The position numbers were made by a program, and so were the translations under genes. From Hyella patelloides LEGE 07179 (GTDB lineage Bacteria; Cyanobacteriota; Cyanobacteriia; Cyanobacteriales; Xenococcaceae), in NCBI RefSeq assembly GCF_900659865.1, contig NZ_LR213783.1, positions 1-52,196 on the forward strand: a DNA stretch of 52,196 bases, read 5' to 3'. Numbering within the stretch: the stretch's first letter is position 1; every line of letters begins with the position of its first letter. Under the pieces are notes generated by a model. The model ran no database searches, had not been told where the DNA came from, and saw only the letters and a list, made by a program, of their open reading frames with translations. Positions 1 to 8,838 of this stretch are shown piece after piece.

Positions 1-90
1 CCTCAGCGCAAGGGGGCTTGTATTTTTATTAATCTGTTTACCCACTAAATTTATTGTCTATTGAAGCCCCCTTCGCGCCCTTAGCTGAGG
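1..90. repeat. Imperfect inverted repeat at the window edge
   Basis: The arm at 1-20 (CCTCAGC...AAGGGGGCTT) is the imperfect reverse complement of 64-90 (AAGCCCCCTT...GCTGAGG). The second arm carries a few extra bases. The intervening sequence is AT-rich and non-coding. This looks like one of the small non-autonomous palindromic repeats common in cyanobacteria. The left part may be cut by the window edge. Confidence 0.5.
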
Positions 91-146
91 GAAGCCTGTC
101 CTACTTTGTCTATGTTTTCTCTAGGGGTGCGGACAGATTGTTAGTA

Positions 147-171
147 GTAGGTTGGGCAATGCCCACCCTAC
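147..171. repeat. Palindromic hairpin downstream of radA
   Basis: GTAGGTTGGGCA pairs with TGCCCACCCTAC almost perfectly, forming a stem 16 bases past the radA stop codon. It belongs to the GTAGG...CCTAC palindromes dispersed in many cyanobacterial genomes. It could help end radA transcription, but there is no clear T-tract. Confidence 0.55.
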
Positions 172-186
172 TTTTAAATATTAAAA

Positions 187-1695
187 TTACTCTTCATCTG
201 TCATCGAAAAATCTTCATTAGCAATATTGCGATCTGAAGGAATAGCTGCAATAATCGCATCGATTACTTTAGAGATATAAATCACTTCCAAGCCGATATC
301 ATCGGGTAAACTCTGTCCTTTAGGGACGATCGCCCGTTTAAAGCCCAATTTAGCTGCTTCTTTCAACCTCAACTCCATTTGAGATACTAAGCGTACCTGT
401 CCCCCTAAACCCACCTCCCCAATTAAGACAGTGCGGGGATCCAAAGTGCGATCGCGAAAACTAGCTACTAAAGAAATGGCAATTCCCAAATCGGCTGCGG
501 GTTCGGTAACGGTTAAACCACCAGCAGAAGCCATATAAGCATCTAGTTTAGATAGAGGAATACCGACTCTTTTTTCTAAAACAGCTAGGATTTGTTGTAA
601 GCGATTGTGATCGATTCCTGTCGCCGAACGTCTGGGGGAAGTATAGCTAGTAGGACTAACTAAAGCCTGTAACTCTACTACAATGGGACGTGTTCCTTCA
701 CAGGCGACTACTGTTGCTGTACCAGGAGATAATTCATCTCGGTTACCTAAAAACAATTCCGAAGGGTTATCAACTTCTACTAACCCCTTGTCAGCCATTT
801 CAAAAATACCAATTTCGTGGGTTGCACCAAAACGATTTTTAACAGAGCGCAGTAATCTATGGGAAGCATAGCGATCGCCTTCAAAATAAAGTACCGTATC
901 TACTAAGTGTTCTAATACCCTAGGCCCTGCGATCGCACCATCTTTGGTAACATGACCAACAATTAGTAATGTAATATTCTCTCGTTTTCCTACCTGCATT
1001 AATGCTGAAGTACATTCTCTAACTTGGGCTACTGAACCAGGTGCAGAAGTCAAAGCAGCAAAGTGTAAAGTCTGAATACTATCAATTACTGCTACTTGGG
1101 GCTTTAAAGACTCTAATTCCCGCAAAATTTCTTCTAAATCTGTCTCAGGCATTACATAGAGATTATTTTCTACCTGTTCTGCTTTTTTACCGTTACCATT
1201 ATTCTTACTATTTGGCACTACTGTTTTACCCGTACCTTCCACGCCCAAACGAGAAGCCCTTAATTTAACCTGCTGTCCTGATTCTTCTGCTGTCACATAT
1301 AAAATACGGGGTAAACGCACCGATAACTGATTTGCCACCTGCAACAATAAAGTAGATTTTCCGATACCAGGATCGCCCCCAATCAAGACCAAAGAACCAG
1401 GAACAACACCACCCCCCAAAACCCTGTCTAACTCCCCATAACCCGAAGGGAAGCGTGCTTGCTCATCATTATTAATCTCAGCAAACTTAACTGAAACTCT
1501 AGGCTTTCCAGGTACACTTCCGCCATTATTATGCTTCGCGTTTTGCCAACCCCCACGGCTAAATCCTTTATTATTTGCATCAATGGGTTCTTCGGAGATA
1601 GTACCAAACTCATTACAGTTCTTACACAGCCCAAACCATTGGTTGTATTCCCCCCCACAGTTGCTACATACATATATTTGTTTTGGTTTAGCCAT
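187..1695 (-). CDS. radA: DNA repair protein RadA
   Basis: RadA is a RecA-like ATPase with a Lon-like C-terminal domain that helps process recombination intermediates (branch migration) in the cytoplasm. Seen here: an N-terminal C4 zinc finger (Cys10, Cys13, Cys24, Cys27 from the chosen start), a Walker A motif GGDPGIGKST near residues 106-115, the RadA-specific KNRFG motif, and a C-terminal Lon-protease-like region (GEVGLGGQVR). A low-complexity insert (NSKNNGNGKK) interrupts the ATPase core. The ATG at 1695 starts the typical MAKPKQIYVC; an in-frame ATG at 1731 would add 12 hydrophobic residues unlike the family. At 502 residues it is a little longer than the usual ~450-500. It stands alone, divergent from rpaB. 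Confidence 0.95.
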   Translation of the reverse strand: MAKPKQIYVCSNCGGEYNQWFGLCKNCNEFGTISEEPIDANNKGFSRGGWQNAKHNNGGSVPGKPRVSVKFAEINNDEQARFPSGYGELDRVLGGGVVPGSLVLIGGDPGIGKSTLLLQVANQLSVRLPRILYVTAEESGQQVKLRASRLGVEGTGKTVVPNSKNNGNGKKAEQVENNLYVMPETDLEEILRELESLKPQVAVIDSIQTLHFAALTSAPGSVAQVRECTSALMQVGKRENITLLIVGHVTKDGAIAGPRVLEHLVDTVLYFEGDRYASHRLLRSVKNRFGATHEIGIFEMADKGLVEVDNPSELFLGNRDELSPGTATVVACEGTRPIVVELQALVSPTSYTSPRRSATGIDHNRLQQILAVLEKRVGIPLSKLDAYMASAGGLTVTEPAADLGIAISLVASFRDRTLDPRTVLIGEVGLGGQVRLVSQMELRLKEAAKLGFKRAIVPKGQSLPDDIGLEVIYISKVIDAIIAAIPSDRNIANEDFSMTDEE

Positions 1696-1936
1696 TTGTT
1701 TATTTTTTTGAAAAAATATTAAGAAAATCAATAAATATAGTTAATTAATGCGTACAAATCTTAAAGTTTTTAAGAAAATCCAAATCATAAAGTAAATCTG
1801 AAAAAAGTCCGTAATTTGCCCAATTAAATGGAGACTCAGACTAATTAGATAACGGAAAAGGATATTCTAGAAAGAACGGTAGCAAAATTTTACTTAAAAT
1901 TCAGTAATCTAACTTAAGTAAGGAGTGTAGAGAAAC

Positions 1937-2665
1937 TTGGAAACACATAAAGAAAAAATTTTAGTAGTGGATGATGAAGCAAGCATTCGTCGCATCTTAG
2001 AAACCCGTCTCTCTATGATTGGTTACGATGTCGTAACGGCTGCGGATGGAGAAGAAGCTTTGGAAACTTTTCGGGTTTCCGAACCAGATTTGGTAGTTTT
2101 AGATGTCATGATGCCTAAACTAGATGGCTATGGCGTATGTCAAGAATTACGTAAAGAATCAGATATCCCTATTATCATGCTAACTGCTTTAGGAGATGTG
2201 GCAGACCGCATCACAGGCTTGGAATTAGGGGCAGATGATTATGTCGTAAAACCCTTCTCTCCTAAAGAATTAGAAGCGAGAATCCGTTCTGTATTGCGTC
2301 GCGTTGATAAAAATGGCGCACCAGGAATTCCCAGTTCAGGAGTGATTCATGTCAGTTCAATCAAAATTGATACCAACAAACGCCAAGTATATAAGGGAGA
2401 CGAACGTATTAGACTTACTGGGATGGAATTTAGCCTCCTAGAATTGTTAGTTAGTCGTTCAGGGGAACCCTTTTCCCGTTCGGAAATTCTGCAAGAAGTT
2501 TGGGGTTATACTCCCGAACGCCATGTAGATACCCGCGTGGTAGATGTCCATATTTCTCGTCTCCGTGCCAAATTAGAAGATGATCCTAGTAATCCTGAAC
2601 TAATTTTAACAGCTAGAGGTACAGGCTATCTCTTTCAACGCATATTAGAAGCAGGAGAAGACTAA
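1937..2665 (+). CDS. rpaB: OmpR-type response regulator RpaB (Ycf27)
   Basis: RpaB is the essential cyanobacterial OmpR/PhoB-family regulator of high-light and photosynthesis genes, binding HLR1 elements as partner of Hik33 (known for the family). The receiver domain (about 5-120) has the acidic pocket VDDE, phospho-acceptor Asp56 (VVLDVMMP) and the T/K switch residues (MLTALGD, VKPFSP). The winged-helix domain (about 138-235) has the transactivation loop and RVVDVHISRLRAKL. The near-invariant N-terminus ETHKEKILVVDDEASIRRIL places the start at TTG 1937, with AAGGAG about 12 bases upstream. An AT-rich leader of about 200 bases separates it from radA. A CCB-like gene lies downstream on the same strand. 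Confidence 0.95.
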   Translation: METHKEKILVVDDEASIRRILETRLSMIGYDVVTAADGEEALETFRVSEPDLVVLDVMMPKLDGYGVCQELRKESDIPIIMLTALGDVADRITGLELGADDYVVKPFSPKELEARIRSVLRRVDKNGAPGIPSSGVIHVSSIKIDTNKRQVYKGDERIRLTGMEFSLLELLVSRSGEPFSRSEILQEVWGYTPERHVDTRVVDVHISRLRAKLEDDPSNPELILTARGTGYLFQRILEAGED

Positions 2666-2862
2666 ATTCTAAATTAAGGAAGGAAAAATGAGGAATTAGG
2701 AACGAGGAATTTTTTAAGTAATAAATAGTGAGTAAGAAGTAATAAGTAAGATGTCGTATTAAACAACAAGTAACCAGCAACAAGCAACAAGCAACTGGAT
2801 ACTAACTACTAAAAAAGCGCAAGCCTTGCGCGGATACATTGACTAAGAACCAACCATTAAAT
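2666..2862. repeat. Short heptad-like tandem repeats between rpaB and the CCB-like gene
   Basis: The spacer contains runs of near-identical short units (AGTAATAAATAGTGAGTAAG, then AACAAGTAACCAGCAACAAG) typical of cyanobacterial STRR sequences. A small hairpin GCGCAAG/CTTGCGC follows near 2816-2831. No gene is visible apart from a possible TTG-started extension of the next CDS (from 2839). Confidence 0.55.
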
Positions 2863-3507
2863 ATGGCAAAATCAGATTCTAATGGGGTATTGCGTTTACT
2901 ACCCCTAGTTATTGGCGGTTTGGCGGGTACTTTGCTGTTGCTAAATCGCTTATTGACCGCAGACTTGACAGTTTCTCAAGCTCGTTCTGACGCTTTGGGT
3001 ATTATTGAAGGTGCAACTTTACTTTTAATTGGCTTTTTGTGGCAACAAATTCAGCCACGATCGCCTGAAACTGTTACTTTGATTGGAGAACAAGGTTTTA
3101 AATTATCTCAAGGATTATCAGAAGCAATACAAACTGAGCTTGCTTGGGCTTCTCATTTGATTTTAACCAATACCGTAACGCGATCGCTTGTTGTTTATTA
3201 TGATGGTAAAACTATTTTACGTCGGGGTATTTTAGGCAAAAACGATCGAGTAAAACCTGGTGTAATTGTCAGTAAAGTTTTAGCTCAACAAAAACCAATT
3301 TATTTAGTAAAACTCGCTCTCTATCCAGGGAAAATCGAATTTGATTATTTACCAGAAAATACCCAAGGAGTTATCTGTCAACCCATAGGAGAGCGGGGGG
3401 TTTTAATCTTGGGTGCAGATACCTCCAGAAGCTACACTAAACAAGATGAAACATGGATCGAAGGCATTGCAGACAAATTAGCCATAACCTTATCTTATGA
3501 GGGATGA
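2863..3507 (+). CDS. Cofactor assembly of complex C subunit B (CCB-like membrane protein)
   Basis: It resembles the cyanobacterial/plastid CCB2/CCB4-type proteins that help attach heme ci covalently to cytochrome b6 (complex C assembly), in the thylakoid membrane. Seen: two N-terminal hydrophobic segments (LLPLVIGGLAGTLLLLNRLL and IIEGATLLLIGFLW, about residues 10-60), then a soluble domain with the conserved-looking YYDGKTILRRGIL and GERGVLILGAD. The ATG at 2863 is preferred; a TTG at 2839 would add eight residues. It follows rpaB after about 200 bases. Family assignment is from recall of the sequence pattern; the heme-attachment role is inferred from the family. Confidence 0.75.
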   Translation: MAKSDSNGVLRLLPLVIGGLAGTLLLLNRLLTADLTVSQARSDALGIIEGATLLLIGFLWQQIQPRSPETVTLIGEQGFKLSQGLSEAIQTELAWASHLILTNTVTRSLVVYYDGKTILRRGILGKNDRVKPGVIVSKVLAQQKPIYLVKLALYPGKIEFDYLPENTQGVICQPIGERGVLILGADTSRSYTKQDETWIEGIADKLAITLSYEG

Positions 3508-3542
3508 GTGATGAGGGATGTCTATCACGGATACCGCTTCCG

Positions 3543-3580
3543 CCTTAGGACTTCCTTCGGAGCGCGCGTCGCGCATAAGG
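3543..3580. repeat. Dispersed palindrome, GGACTTCCTTCGG family
   Basis: CCTTAGGACTTCCTTCGG followed by a GCGCGCGTCGCGC core and CATAAGG. The same architecture recurs at 48801-48848, and half of it near 33330-33355. It lies in the gene-free stretch 3508-3784, which otherwise holds low-complexity sequence. Confidence 0.65.
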
Positions 3581-3784
3581 AATGAGGAGGTAATAGAGAA
3601 TAAGTTAAGTACCCGATGCACAATAACAAAATAAACCTGTGTATTTTCTAGCAGGGGAGCAGGGAAACTTTGGGTGCTTCGGGAGCGGGAGAAAAGATAA
3701 CTACAATCAGAAAATATACAAATAAATTTGCCTACCTAATTAATTAAGTGATAGGTAACAACCAGCAACCACTAACTAACACAA

Positions 3785-4101
3785 TTAAACGAACCCTTTA
3801 AGATGCTTAATTAATTGATTAGCTTGATGTACCCCTTCAATTTTTTCTACAGGTTGACCACTTTTAAATAAAACTAAAGTGGGTAAAGCATGAATGTCGT
3901 ACTGCGAAGCAATATTAGGATAACGATCTGTATCTATTTTCACTACCTGAAGGCGATCGCGTAATTGAGAACCTACCTGCTCTAAAATAGGACTCATCAT
4001 TGACAAGGACCACACCAAGTCGCATAAAAATCTACTAAGACAGGTTTGGAAGAATTTTCCAGAAGGTCTTTAAAAGAAGAAAATTGTTTTTTAACTACCA
4101 T
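3785..4101 (-). pseudogene. Thioredoxin (y-type, TrxQ-like), frameshifted
   Basis: From the ATG at 4101, the reverse strand encodes MVVKKQFSSF...VDFYATWCGPCQ and then hits TGA TGA. In the +1 frame it continues MMSPILEQVG...VVKIDTDRYPNIA...ALPTLVLFKSG to the stop at 3785. The joined product would be about 105 residues with the redox-active WCGPC, cis-Pro loop (ALPT) and normal thioredoxin length. The break is one missing A near 4000 (CAATGATG where CAAATGATG is expected). The FYATWCGPCQ and KIDTDRYP signatures match y-type thioredoxins of chloroplasts and cyanobacteria. A disulfide reductase function would need the frame restored. Either a recent pseudogene or a sequencing error. Confidence 0.85.
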
Positions 4102-4354
4102 AGCGATCGCTTTATTTTGCTCATCTACAATCCATCGCTATGGTAACTAAAGCAATTTGCGATTGATAAATTTATTTCACTTTCTTAATCATCTGAAGCA
4201 GAAAGTAACGATAGAGCGAGATCTTAGTTTTTCTGCAATCTCAAAAATCTATCTTTGTGTAATAATACCTACTTCCCTACTTTGATGCAACAACTGTGAA
4301 AAATTACTACCATAGCTACATAGTCCTTAATTGTCTTATAGAAAAGAGATATAC

Positions 4355-5419
4355 ATGATTGTAGTAATGAAAGTTGGTTCTCCAGAAATTGAAATTGAAC
4401 GCGTTTGTAGCGAGCTAGAAACCTGGGGACTTACACCAGAAAAAATTGTTGGTAAACACAAAGTAGTAGTAGGTTTAGTAGGTGATACAGCTTCCCTTGA
4501 CCCGTTACAAATACAGGAAACTAGCCCTTGGATTGAGCAAGTATTAAGAGTGGAGAAACCTTTCAAAAGAGCTAGTTTAGAATTTCGTCATGGCGATCGC
4601 TCTAAAGTGATTGTACCTACTCCCAATGGTAATGTAGCATTTGGTCAAGATCAGCCTGTAGTAATAATTGCTGGACCTTGTTCGGTAGAAAATAAAGAAA
4701 TGATCGTGGAAACTGCGGTCAAAGTAAAAAATGCAGGAGCGAAATTTCTCAGAGGTGGTGCTTACAAACCTCGTACCTCTCCCTATGCTTTCCAAGGACA
4801 TGGCGAAAGTGCTTTAGAACTACTCGCAGCAGCTAGAGATGCTAGTGGTTTAGGGATTATTACTGAGGTTATGGATACTGCGGATGTCGAAAAAATTGCT
4901 GAGGTAGCGGATATTCTGCAAATAGGTGCTAGAAATATGCAAAACTTCGCTCTGTTGAAAAAAGTCGGCGCACAGGATAAGCCTGTATTTTTAAAAAGGG
5001 GAATGTCCGCAACTATAGATGAGTGGTTAATGGCAGCAGAATATATTTTAGCAGCAGGAAATCCTAACGTAATTCTTTGTGAACGAGGAATTAGAACCTT
5101 TGATCGCAAATATTGTCGTAATGTTTTAGATTTAAGTGTAATTCCCGTATTACGCTCTTTAACTCATTTACCTATTGCGATCGATCCTAGCCATGGTACA
5201 GGAAAAGCAGAATATGTTCCCGATATGGCAAAAGCAGCGATCGCCTGTAATGCAGATTCTCTGATGATAGAGGTACATCCCAATCCAGCAAAAGCTCTCT
5301 CTGATGGGCCACAATCTCTGACACCAGAAAGATTTCAACAATTGATGACTCAAGAATTAGCAGTTGTGGGTCAAGCTATGGGAAGATGGCAAGAGACTCC
5401 TGTATCATTAAGCATTTAA
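4355..5419 (+). CDS. aroF: 3-deoxy-7-phosphoheptulonate synthase (DAHP synthase)
   Basis: It condenses phosphoenolpyruvate and erythrose 4-phosphate, the first step of the shikimate pathway, in the cytoplasm. This is the type I-beta form: an N-terminal ACT-like regulatory region (about residues 1-70, MIVVMKVGSPEIEIERV) precedes the TIM-barrel. Barrel motifs include IAGPCSVE, FLRGGAYKPRTSPYAFQG, QIGARNMQNF, KRGM, CERGIRTF and IDPSHGTG. The ATG at 4355 is chosen because MIVVMK is the family start and AAAGAGA lies upstream; a start at 4331 would add eight residues. Length 354 fits the family. It is monocistronic by spacing. Confidence 0.93.
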   Translation: MIVVMKVGSPEIEIERVCSELETWGLTPEKIVGKHKVVVGLVGDTASLDPLQIQETSPWIEQVLRVEKPFKRASLEFRHGDRSKVIVPTPNGNVAFGQDQPVVIIAGPCSVENKEMIVETAVKVKNAGAKFLRGGAYKPRTSPYAFQGHGESALELLAAARDASGLGIITEVMDTADVEKIAEVADILQIGARNMQNFALLKKVGAQDKPVFLKRGMSATIDEWLMAAEYILAAGNPNVILCERGIRTFDRKYCRNVLDLSVIPVLRSLTHLPIAIDPSHGTGKAEYVPDMAKAAIACNADSLMIEVHPNPAKALSDGPQSLTPERFQQLMTQELAVVGQAMGRWQETPVSLSI

Positions 5420-5507
5420 TATCGATCATTTATCGATTGGTTTTTGGTGATTAATGGTTCATGAACTGAGATTATAGATATACAACTTATGCAAAAAGCC
5501 TAATTTA

Positions 5508-6422
5508 ATGACTCGGCGTAGGCGTTATCAAGCTCAATTTAAAAAATCTTCTCCTCCATCAAAGCCACTGCTGACAAAAGTTAAGGGTTCTAAAAATAAA
5601 CTTCTGCAATTATTAGAACACCCTTTCAGCGATCTTTATCACTGGTTGCTGGTCATTAGCTGGTGGCAATTTTTAGGATTGTTGAGCTTATTTTATTTTG
5701 CAATTAATGTTGCTTTTGCTTTAGCTTATTTAACTACTAGAGGTGGTATTGCTAACGCCGAACCCAATTCTTTTATTGATGCTTTCTTTTTTAGCGTTCA
5801 GAGTCTTTCTACTATTGGTTATGGGGCGATGTATCCCCAAACTATTTACGCACAAATATTAGTTACTTTTGAAGTTTTGGTAGGGCTATTATTGGTAGCT
5901 ATGGCGACAGGCTTAATGTTTGCCCGCTTTGCTCAACCAAGGGCGCGAGTTCTCTTTAGTGAAGTAGCGGTAATTTACCCTTTTAACCGTGTTCCTACTT
6001 TAATGTTTCGAGTCGCAAATCAAAGAGATAATCGCATTATAGAAGCTCGTATTCAAGTTAGTTTTTTGGCAAATGAAGTTAGTCCCGAAGGAATAGAATT
6101 AAGACGGTTTTATAACCTTCCTTTGTTGCGTTCAGAATCTCCTAGTTTTGCCCTTAGCTGGTTAGTAATGCACCCCATAGATCAATCCAGTCCTTTGTGG
6201 GGAGAAACTCCAGAATCTTTAGCTCAATGTGATGCTTCAATTCTAATTATTTTAACTGGTTTAGACGAAACTTTTTCCTCTACTATTCATGCTCGTTATA
6301 TTTACAAAGTAAGCGATCTTTTATGGTCGATGCGCTTTACCGATATTCTCCATAAAACAGATGATGGTAATTACTATATTGATTACAAAAACTTTCATGA
6401 CGTGATTTCCGATCCCCAATAA
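5508..6422 (+). CDS. Inward-rectifier potassium channel (KirBac type)
   Basis: The product is a two-TM potassium channel subunit of the inner membrane, expected to be tetrameric. Residues about 54-76 form TM1, a pore helix leads to the selectivity filter T102-I-G-Y-G106, and about 118-140 form TM2. The C-terminal half is the immunoglobulin-like cytoplasmic domain of Kir channels (RVPTLMFRVANQRDNRIIEARIQ; LSWLVMHPIDQSSPLWGETPE; STIHARYIY), a pattern diagnostic of KirBac. The N-terminus is very basic (MTRRRRYQAQFKK). Length 304 is normal. It lies 88 bases after aroF with no sign of co-regulation. Confidence 0.92.
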   Translation: MTRRRRYQAQFKKSSPPSKPLLTKVKGSKNKLLQLLEHPFSDLYHWLLVISWWQFLGLLSLFYFAINVAFALAYLTTRGGIANAEPNSFIDAFFFSVQSLSTIGYGAMYPQTIYAQILVTFEVLVGLLLVAMATGLMFARFAQPRARVLFSEVAVIYPFNRVPTLMFRVANQRDNRIIEARIQVSFLANEVSPEGIELRRFYNLPLLRSESPSFALSWLVMHPIDQSSPLWGETPESLAQCDASILIILTGLDETFSSTIHARYIYKVSDLLWSMRFTDILHKTDDGNYYIDYKNFHDVISDPQ

Positions 6423-6754
6423 AAAAATTAATATCATTAAATTTCTTGATTTAACAAAAATCTTTCCTTAATTAAGTAGATCGGGCTAATTAAGCTCAAC
6501 TATATTTGCTTTTATAAAGCAGATTAAATCATTTGATTGGTATCAAATTGAGATGAGTTTACATTCAGATACATAGTTGAGGTTATTTATGTCTACCTAC
6601 TTATCATTCAATAGTAAATTTATAAAATTTAGCATAATTTTCAAATTATTTTTATCGACATAATTTATGATAATGTAAATAATTTATAATCCATTTTTTT
6701 GCCTAATAAAAGAGCATTTCTGTCAAAATTATTTTGTCTTAATTTTATTGAAAA
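6423..6754. other. AT-rich intergenic region, no gene seen
   Basis: This is the 332-base gap between the converging potassium-channel and response-regulator genes. It is very AT-rich with several TAATTTA-type runs. No RNA gene, strong hairpin or protein remnant was recognised. Confidence 0.6.
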
Positions 6755-7387
6755 TCATAAATGTTCATTCGCCCAAAGTACGGCAGAAATGCGATCGCGT
6801 AATTCTAATTCTCTAAGAATACGGGTCACATAGTTTCTCACAGTACCTTCTGTGATGTAGAGTTGCTGAGAAATTTCCTGATTATTTTTACCTTGAGCAA
6901 TCAGTTGGAGAACTTCTAATTCTCGTTTGCTCAATCGGTTTTTATGTTGTACTGTTGATGTCGAGGATTTAGCTGAGAGATGGGCAAATACTTTAGATGC
7001 GATCGTGGGACTTAGTTGGCTATATCCTAAATGTGCCGAACGGATAGCTGTAACAATCTGTTGAGCAGGAGTGCGTTTGAGCAAATATCCTATTGCACCA
7101 GCTTGTAAAGATTGCCCGATGTATTCGTCATCGTCAAACACGGTGAGTACTACAATTTGAATCCAAGGGTACGAGTTATGAATAGTGCGAGTTGCTTCGA
7201 CACCATTACATATAGGCATTCGCACATCCATTAAAATCACATCTGGTTGTAATTTAGCTGTCAGAGAAATTGCCTCTTCTCCATTACTAGCTTTTCCGAC
7301 TACTTTTATCCCTTCTCTGAGAGAAAGCAATTCCCCCAAACCTTCTCGAAAAATCTCTTGGTCATCAACAAGTAAGAGTCGAATCAT
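6755..7387 (-). CDS. NarL/LuxR-family response regulator
   Basis: The receiver domain (about 1-118) has the acidic pair DD at 8-9, phospho-acceptor Asp54 (VILMDVRMP) and the Lys of LLKRT. The GerE-type helix-turn-helix (about 145-205) reads LSKRELEVLQLIAQGKNNQEIS and ITEGTVRNYVTRIL. It is the 3' member of a two-gene unit, 53 bases after the histidine kinase. The HisKA_3 kinase partner and the order are classic for NarL-type systems. Targets are unknown; the divergent RTX gene across the kinase promoter is the obvious candidate (inference). Confidence 0.93.
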   Translation of the reverse strand: MIRLLLVDDQEIFREGLGELLSLREGIKVVGKASNGEEAISLTAKLQPDVILMDVRMPICNGVEATRTIHNSYPWIQIVVLTVFDDDEYIGQSLQAGAIGYLLKRTPAQQIVTAIRSAHLGYSQLSPTIASKVFAHLSAKSSTSTVQHKNRLSKRELEVLQLIAQGKNNQEISQQLYITEGTVRNYVTRILRELELRDRISAVLWANEHL

Positions 7388-7440
7388 GAGAATTAAAAAT
7401 GTTGAATAAATTGAGGAAAAATTTTTCCTTAATCAGTCTA

Positions 7441-8658
7441 TTATGAGATTTTTTTGCGATCGATTTCCATCTCTTTGGGAATCATAACCATTATTCGAGT
7501 TCCTACCTCTGGGGTAGTACAAATCTTTAATTCGCCGTTTAAAATATTTACTCGTTCTTTTATTCCCTGTAGCCCAAATCCAGGATAAGATAGGGCTGGA
7601 TCGAATCCTCGACCATTATCTTCTAGTCTTACTGTAATGCGATCGCTCGTTGCTTGACACTGTAGATATATGCGATCCGCATTGCTGTGTTTTTGAATAT
7701 TGGTCAGTCCTTCTTTGATAATGTAGTACAAATGATGGCTTACCTGTAAGGGCAACTGTGGCAAATTAATCTCTGAAGATACTTTTAACCCTGGATGATG
7801 CTGCAATTGTGACAGTAAGCTTTGTAAGGCTCGATCAAGATTAAAGTCAGACTGGTGTATAGCTTGTAATTTTAGGCTAACATCTTCAACGCACTGGTCG
7901 GCTAAGAACTTAGCCAGATCGATTGCTTTAAATGCGCGATCAGGTTTATGTTCTCGAAATTCCTGAGCTAGTGCTAGTTGAATCTGAAGGTTCGTTAGTG
8001 TGTGTCCCAAAGAATCATGGATATCGCGGGCAATACGAACACGCTCCAGTTTAGTAGCCAAACCTTCGACTTGTCGTGTTAATTCTTCAGCCCGTTGACG
8101 GCTTCTTTGCTCTGCAAGCAGAGTATTACCAAGTACAATCATAAAACTGCTAAACATTACGTAGCTAGCTATGCCACTTATCAGAAAATCCTTGATCAGC
8201 TTCGGGTCGCTAGGATCGATGTCGGCTGTAGCATAAGGAAATGTTTCAATAGATTGAGGTAAAGACCCAACGAGAATTACTACATACAAAATCCCTACTA
8301 TAACAGTAAGGATCATGACACTTTTGCGCCTGAGAAAAAAACAGCTTTTAGCAATATACACAAACATTAAATGTTCTACTTGAAGCCCACTAAAATACCT
8401 GGTTGCTAAAACTAGGAAAATTTCCAGACAAATATATGCGTATTTAATCCACAATGAGCGACCCATTGGAAATATGCAACTTAGTGCTGCGATCGCAACA
8501 TAGAAAAAACTCAGTTGCCAAAACTGTTCTGCCGTCAAAACAAGAATATTGTTTGCTATTAGTAAGGAATAATAAAAAATAAATCCAACTATCAGTATCC
8601 ATTCCACATAACGGAACATTTTTTGAACAGATAGGGAAGAGCGGATAGCTGGTTTCAT
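7441..8658 (-). CDS. NarL-type sensor histidine kinase, multi-TM
   Basis: Residues about 15-180 contain six or so hydrophobic segments forming a membrane sensor with no recognisable ligand domain. A short coiled coil (AEQRSRQRAEELTRQVEGL) leads to the HisKA_3 dimerisation helix with phospho-acceptor His214 in RIARDIHDSLGHTL. The HATPase domain follows (IIKEGLTNIQKHSNADRI N-box, DNGRGFDP G1 box, GFGLQGIKERV G2 box). The architecture resembles DesK/LiaS-like kinases that sense the membrane (family knowledge, inferred here). The ATG at 8658 is chosen because the 29 residues from the alternative ATG at 8745 look like read-through of the promoter region. Cotranscribed with the regulator. Confidence 0.9.
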   Translation of the reverse strand: MKPAIRSSLSVQKMFRYVEWILIVGFIFYYSLLIANNILVLTAEQFWQLSFFYVAIAALSCIFPMGRSLWIKYAYICLEIFLVLATRYFSGLQVEHLMFVYIAKSCFFLRRKSVMILTVIVGILYVVILVGSLPQSIETFPYATADIDPSDPKLIKDFLISGIASYVMFSSFMIVLGNTLLAEQRSRQRAEELTRQVEGLATKLERVRIARDIHDSLGHTLTNLQIQLALAQEFREHKPDRAFKAIDLAKFLADQCVEDVSLKLQAIHQSDFNLDRALQSLLSQLQHHPGLKVSSEINLPQLPLQVSHHLYYIIKEGLTNIQKHSNADRIYLQCQATSDRITVRLEDNGRGFDPALSYPGFGLQGIKERVNILNGELKICTTPEVGTRIMVMIPKEMEIDRKKIS

Positions 8659-8838
8659 GTTAACTGTTGCAGTATAAGGGTTTGTGAAGAGAAATATTTT
8701 TAAGCTAGAGTATTTTTGCCCAATTAGCAATATGATCCCTGTCATATATTTTTGTGAAATTCATATGATCCTGAGTAGTAGTATATTCGTCTGATTTTGC
8801 ATACCTTGAAAATAGCTACTATTGAGAGGTCTACGATC

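Noticed and set aside
683-1722. Open frames on the + strand and a second reverse frame over radA
   Set aside because: They overlap the well-supported radA frame in other phases and have no recognisable content.
3998-4003. Programmed frameshift in the thioredoxin gene
   Set aside because: The site (CAATGATG) has no slippery heptamer or downstream structure. A lost base explains it more simply.
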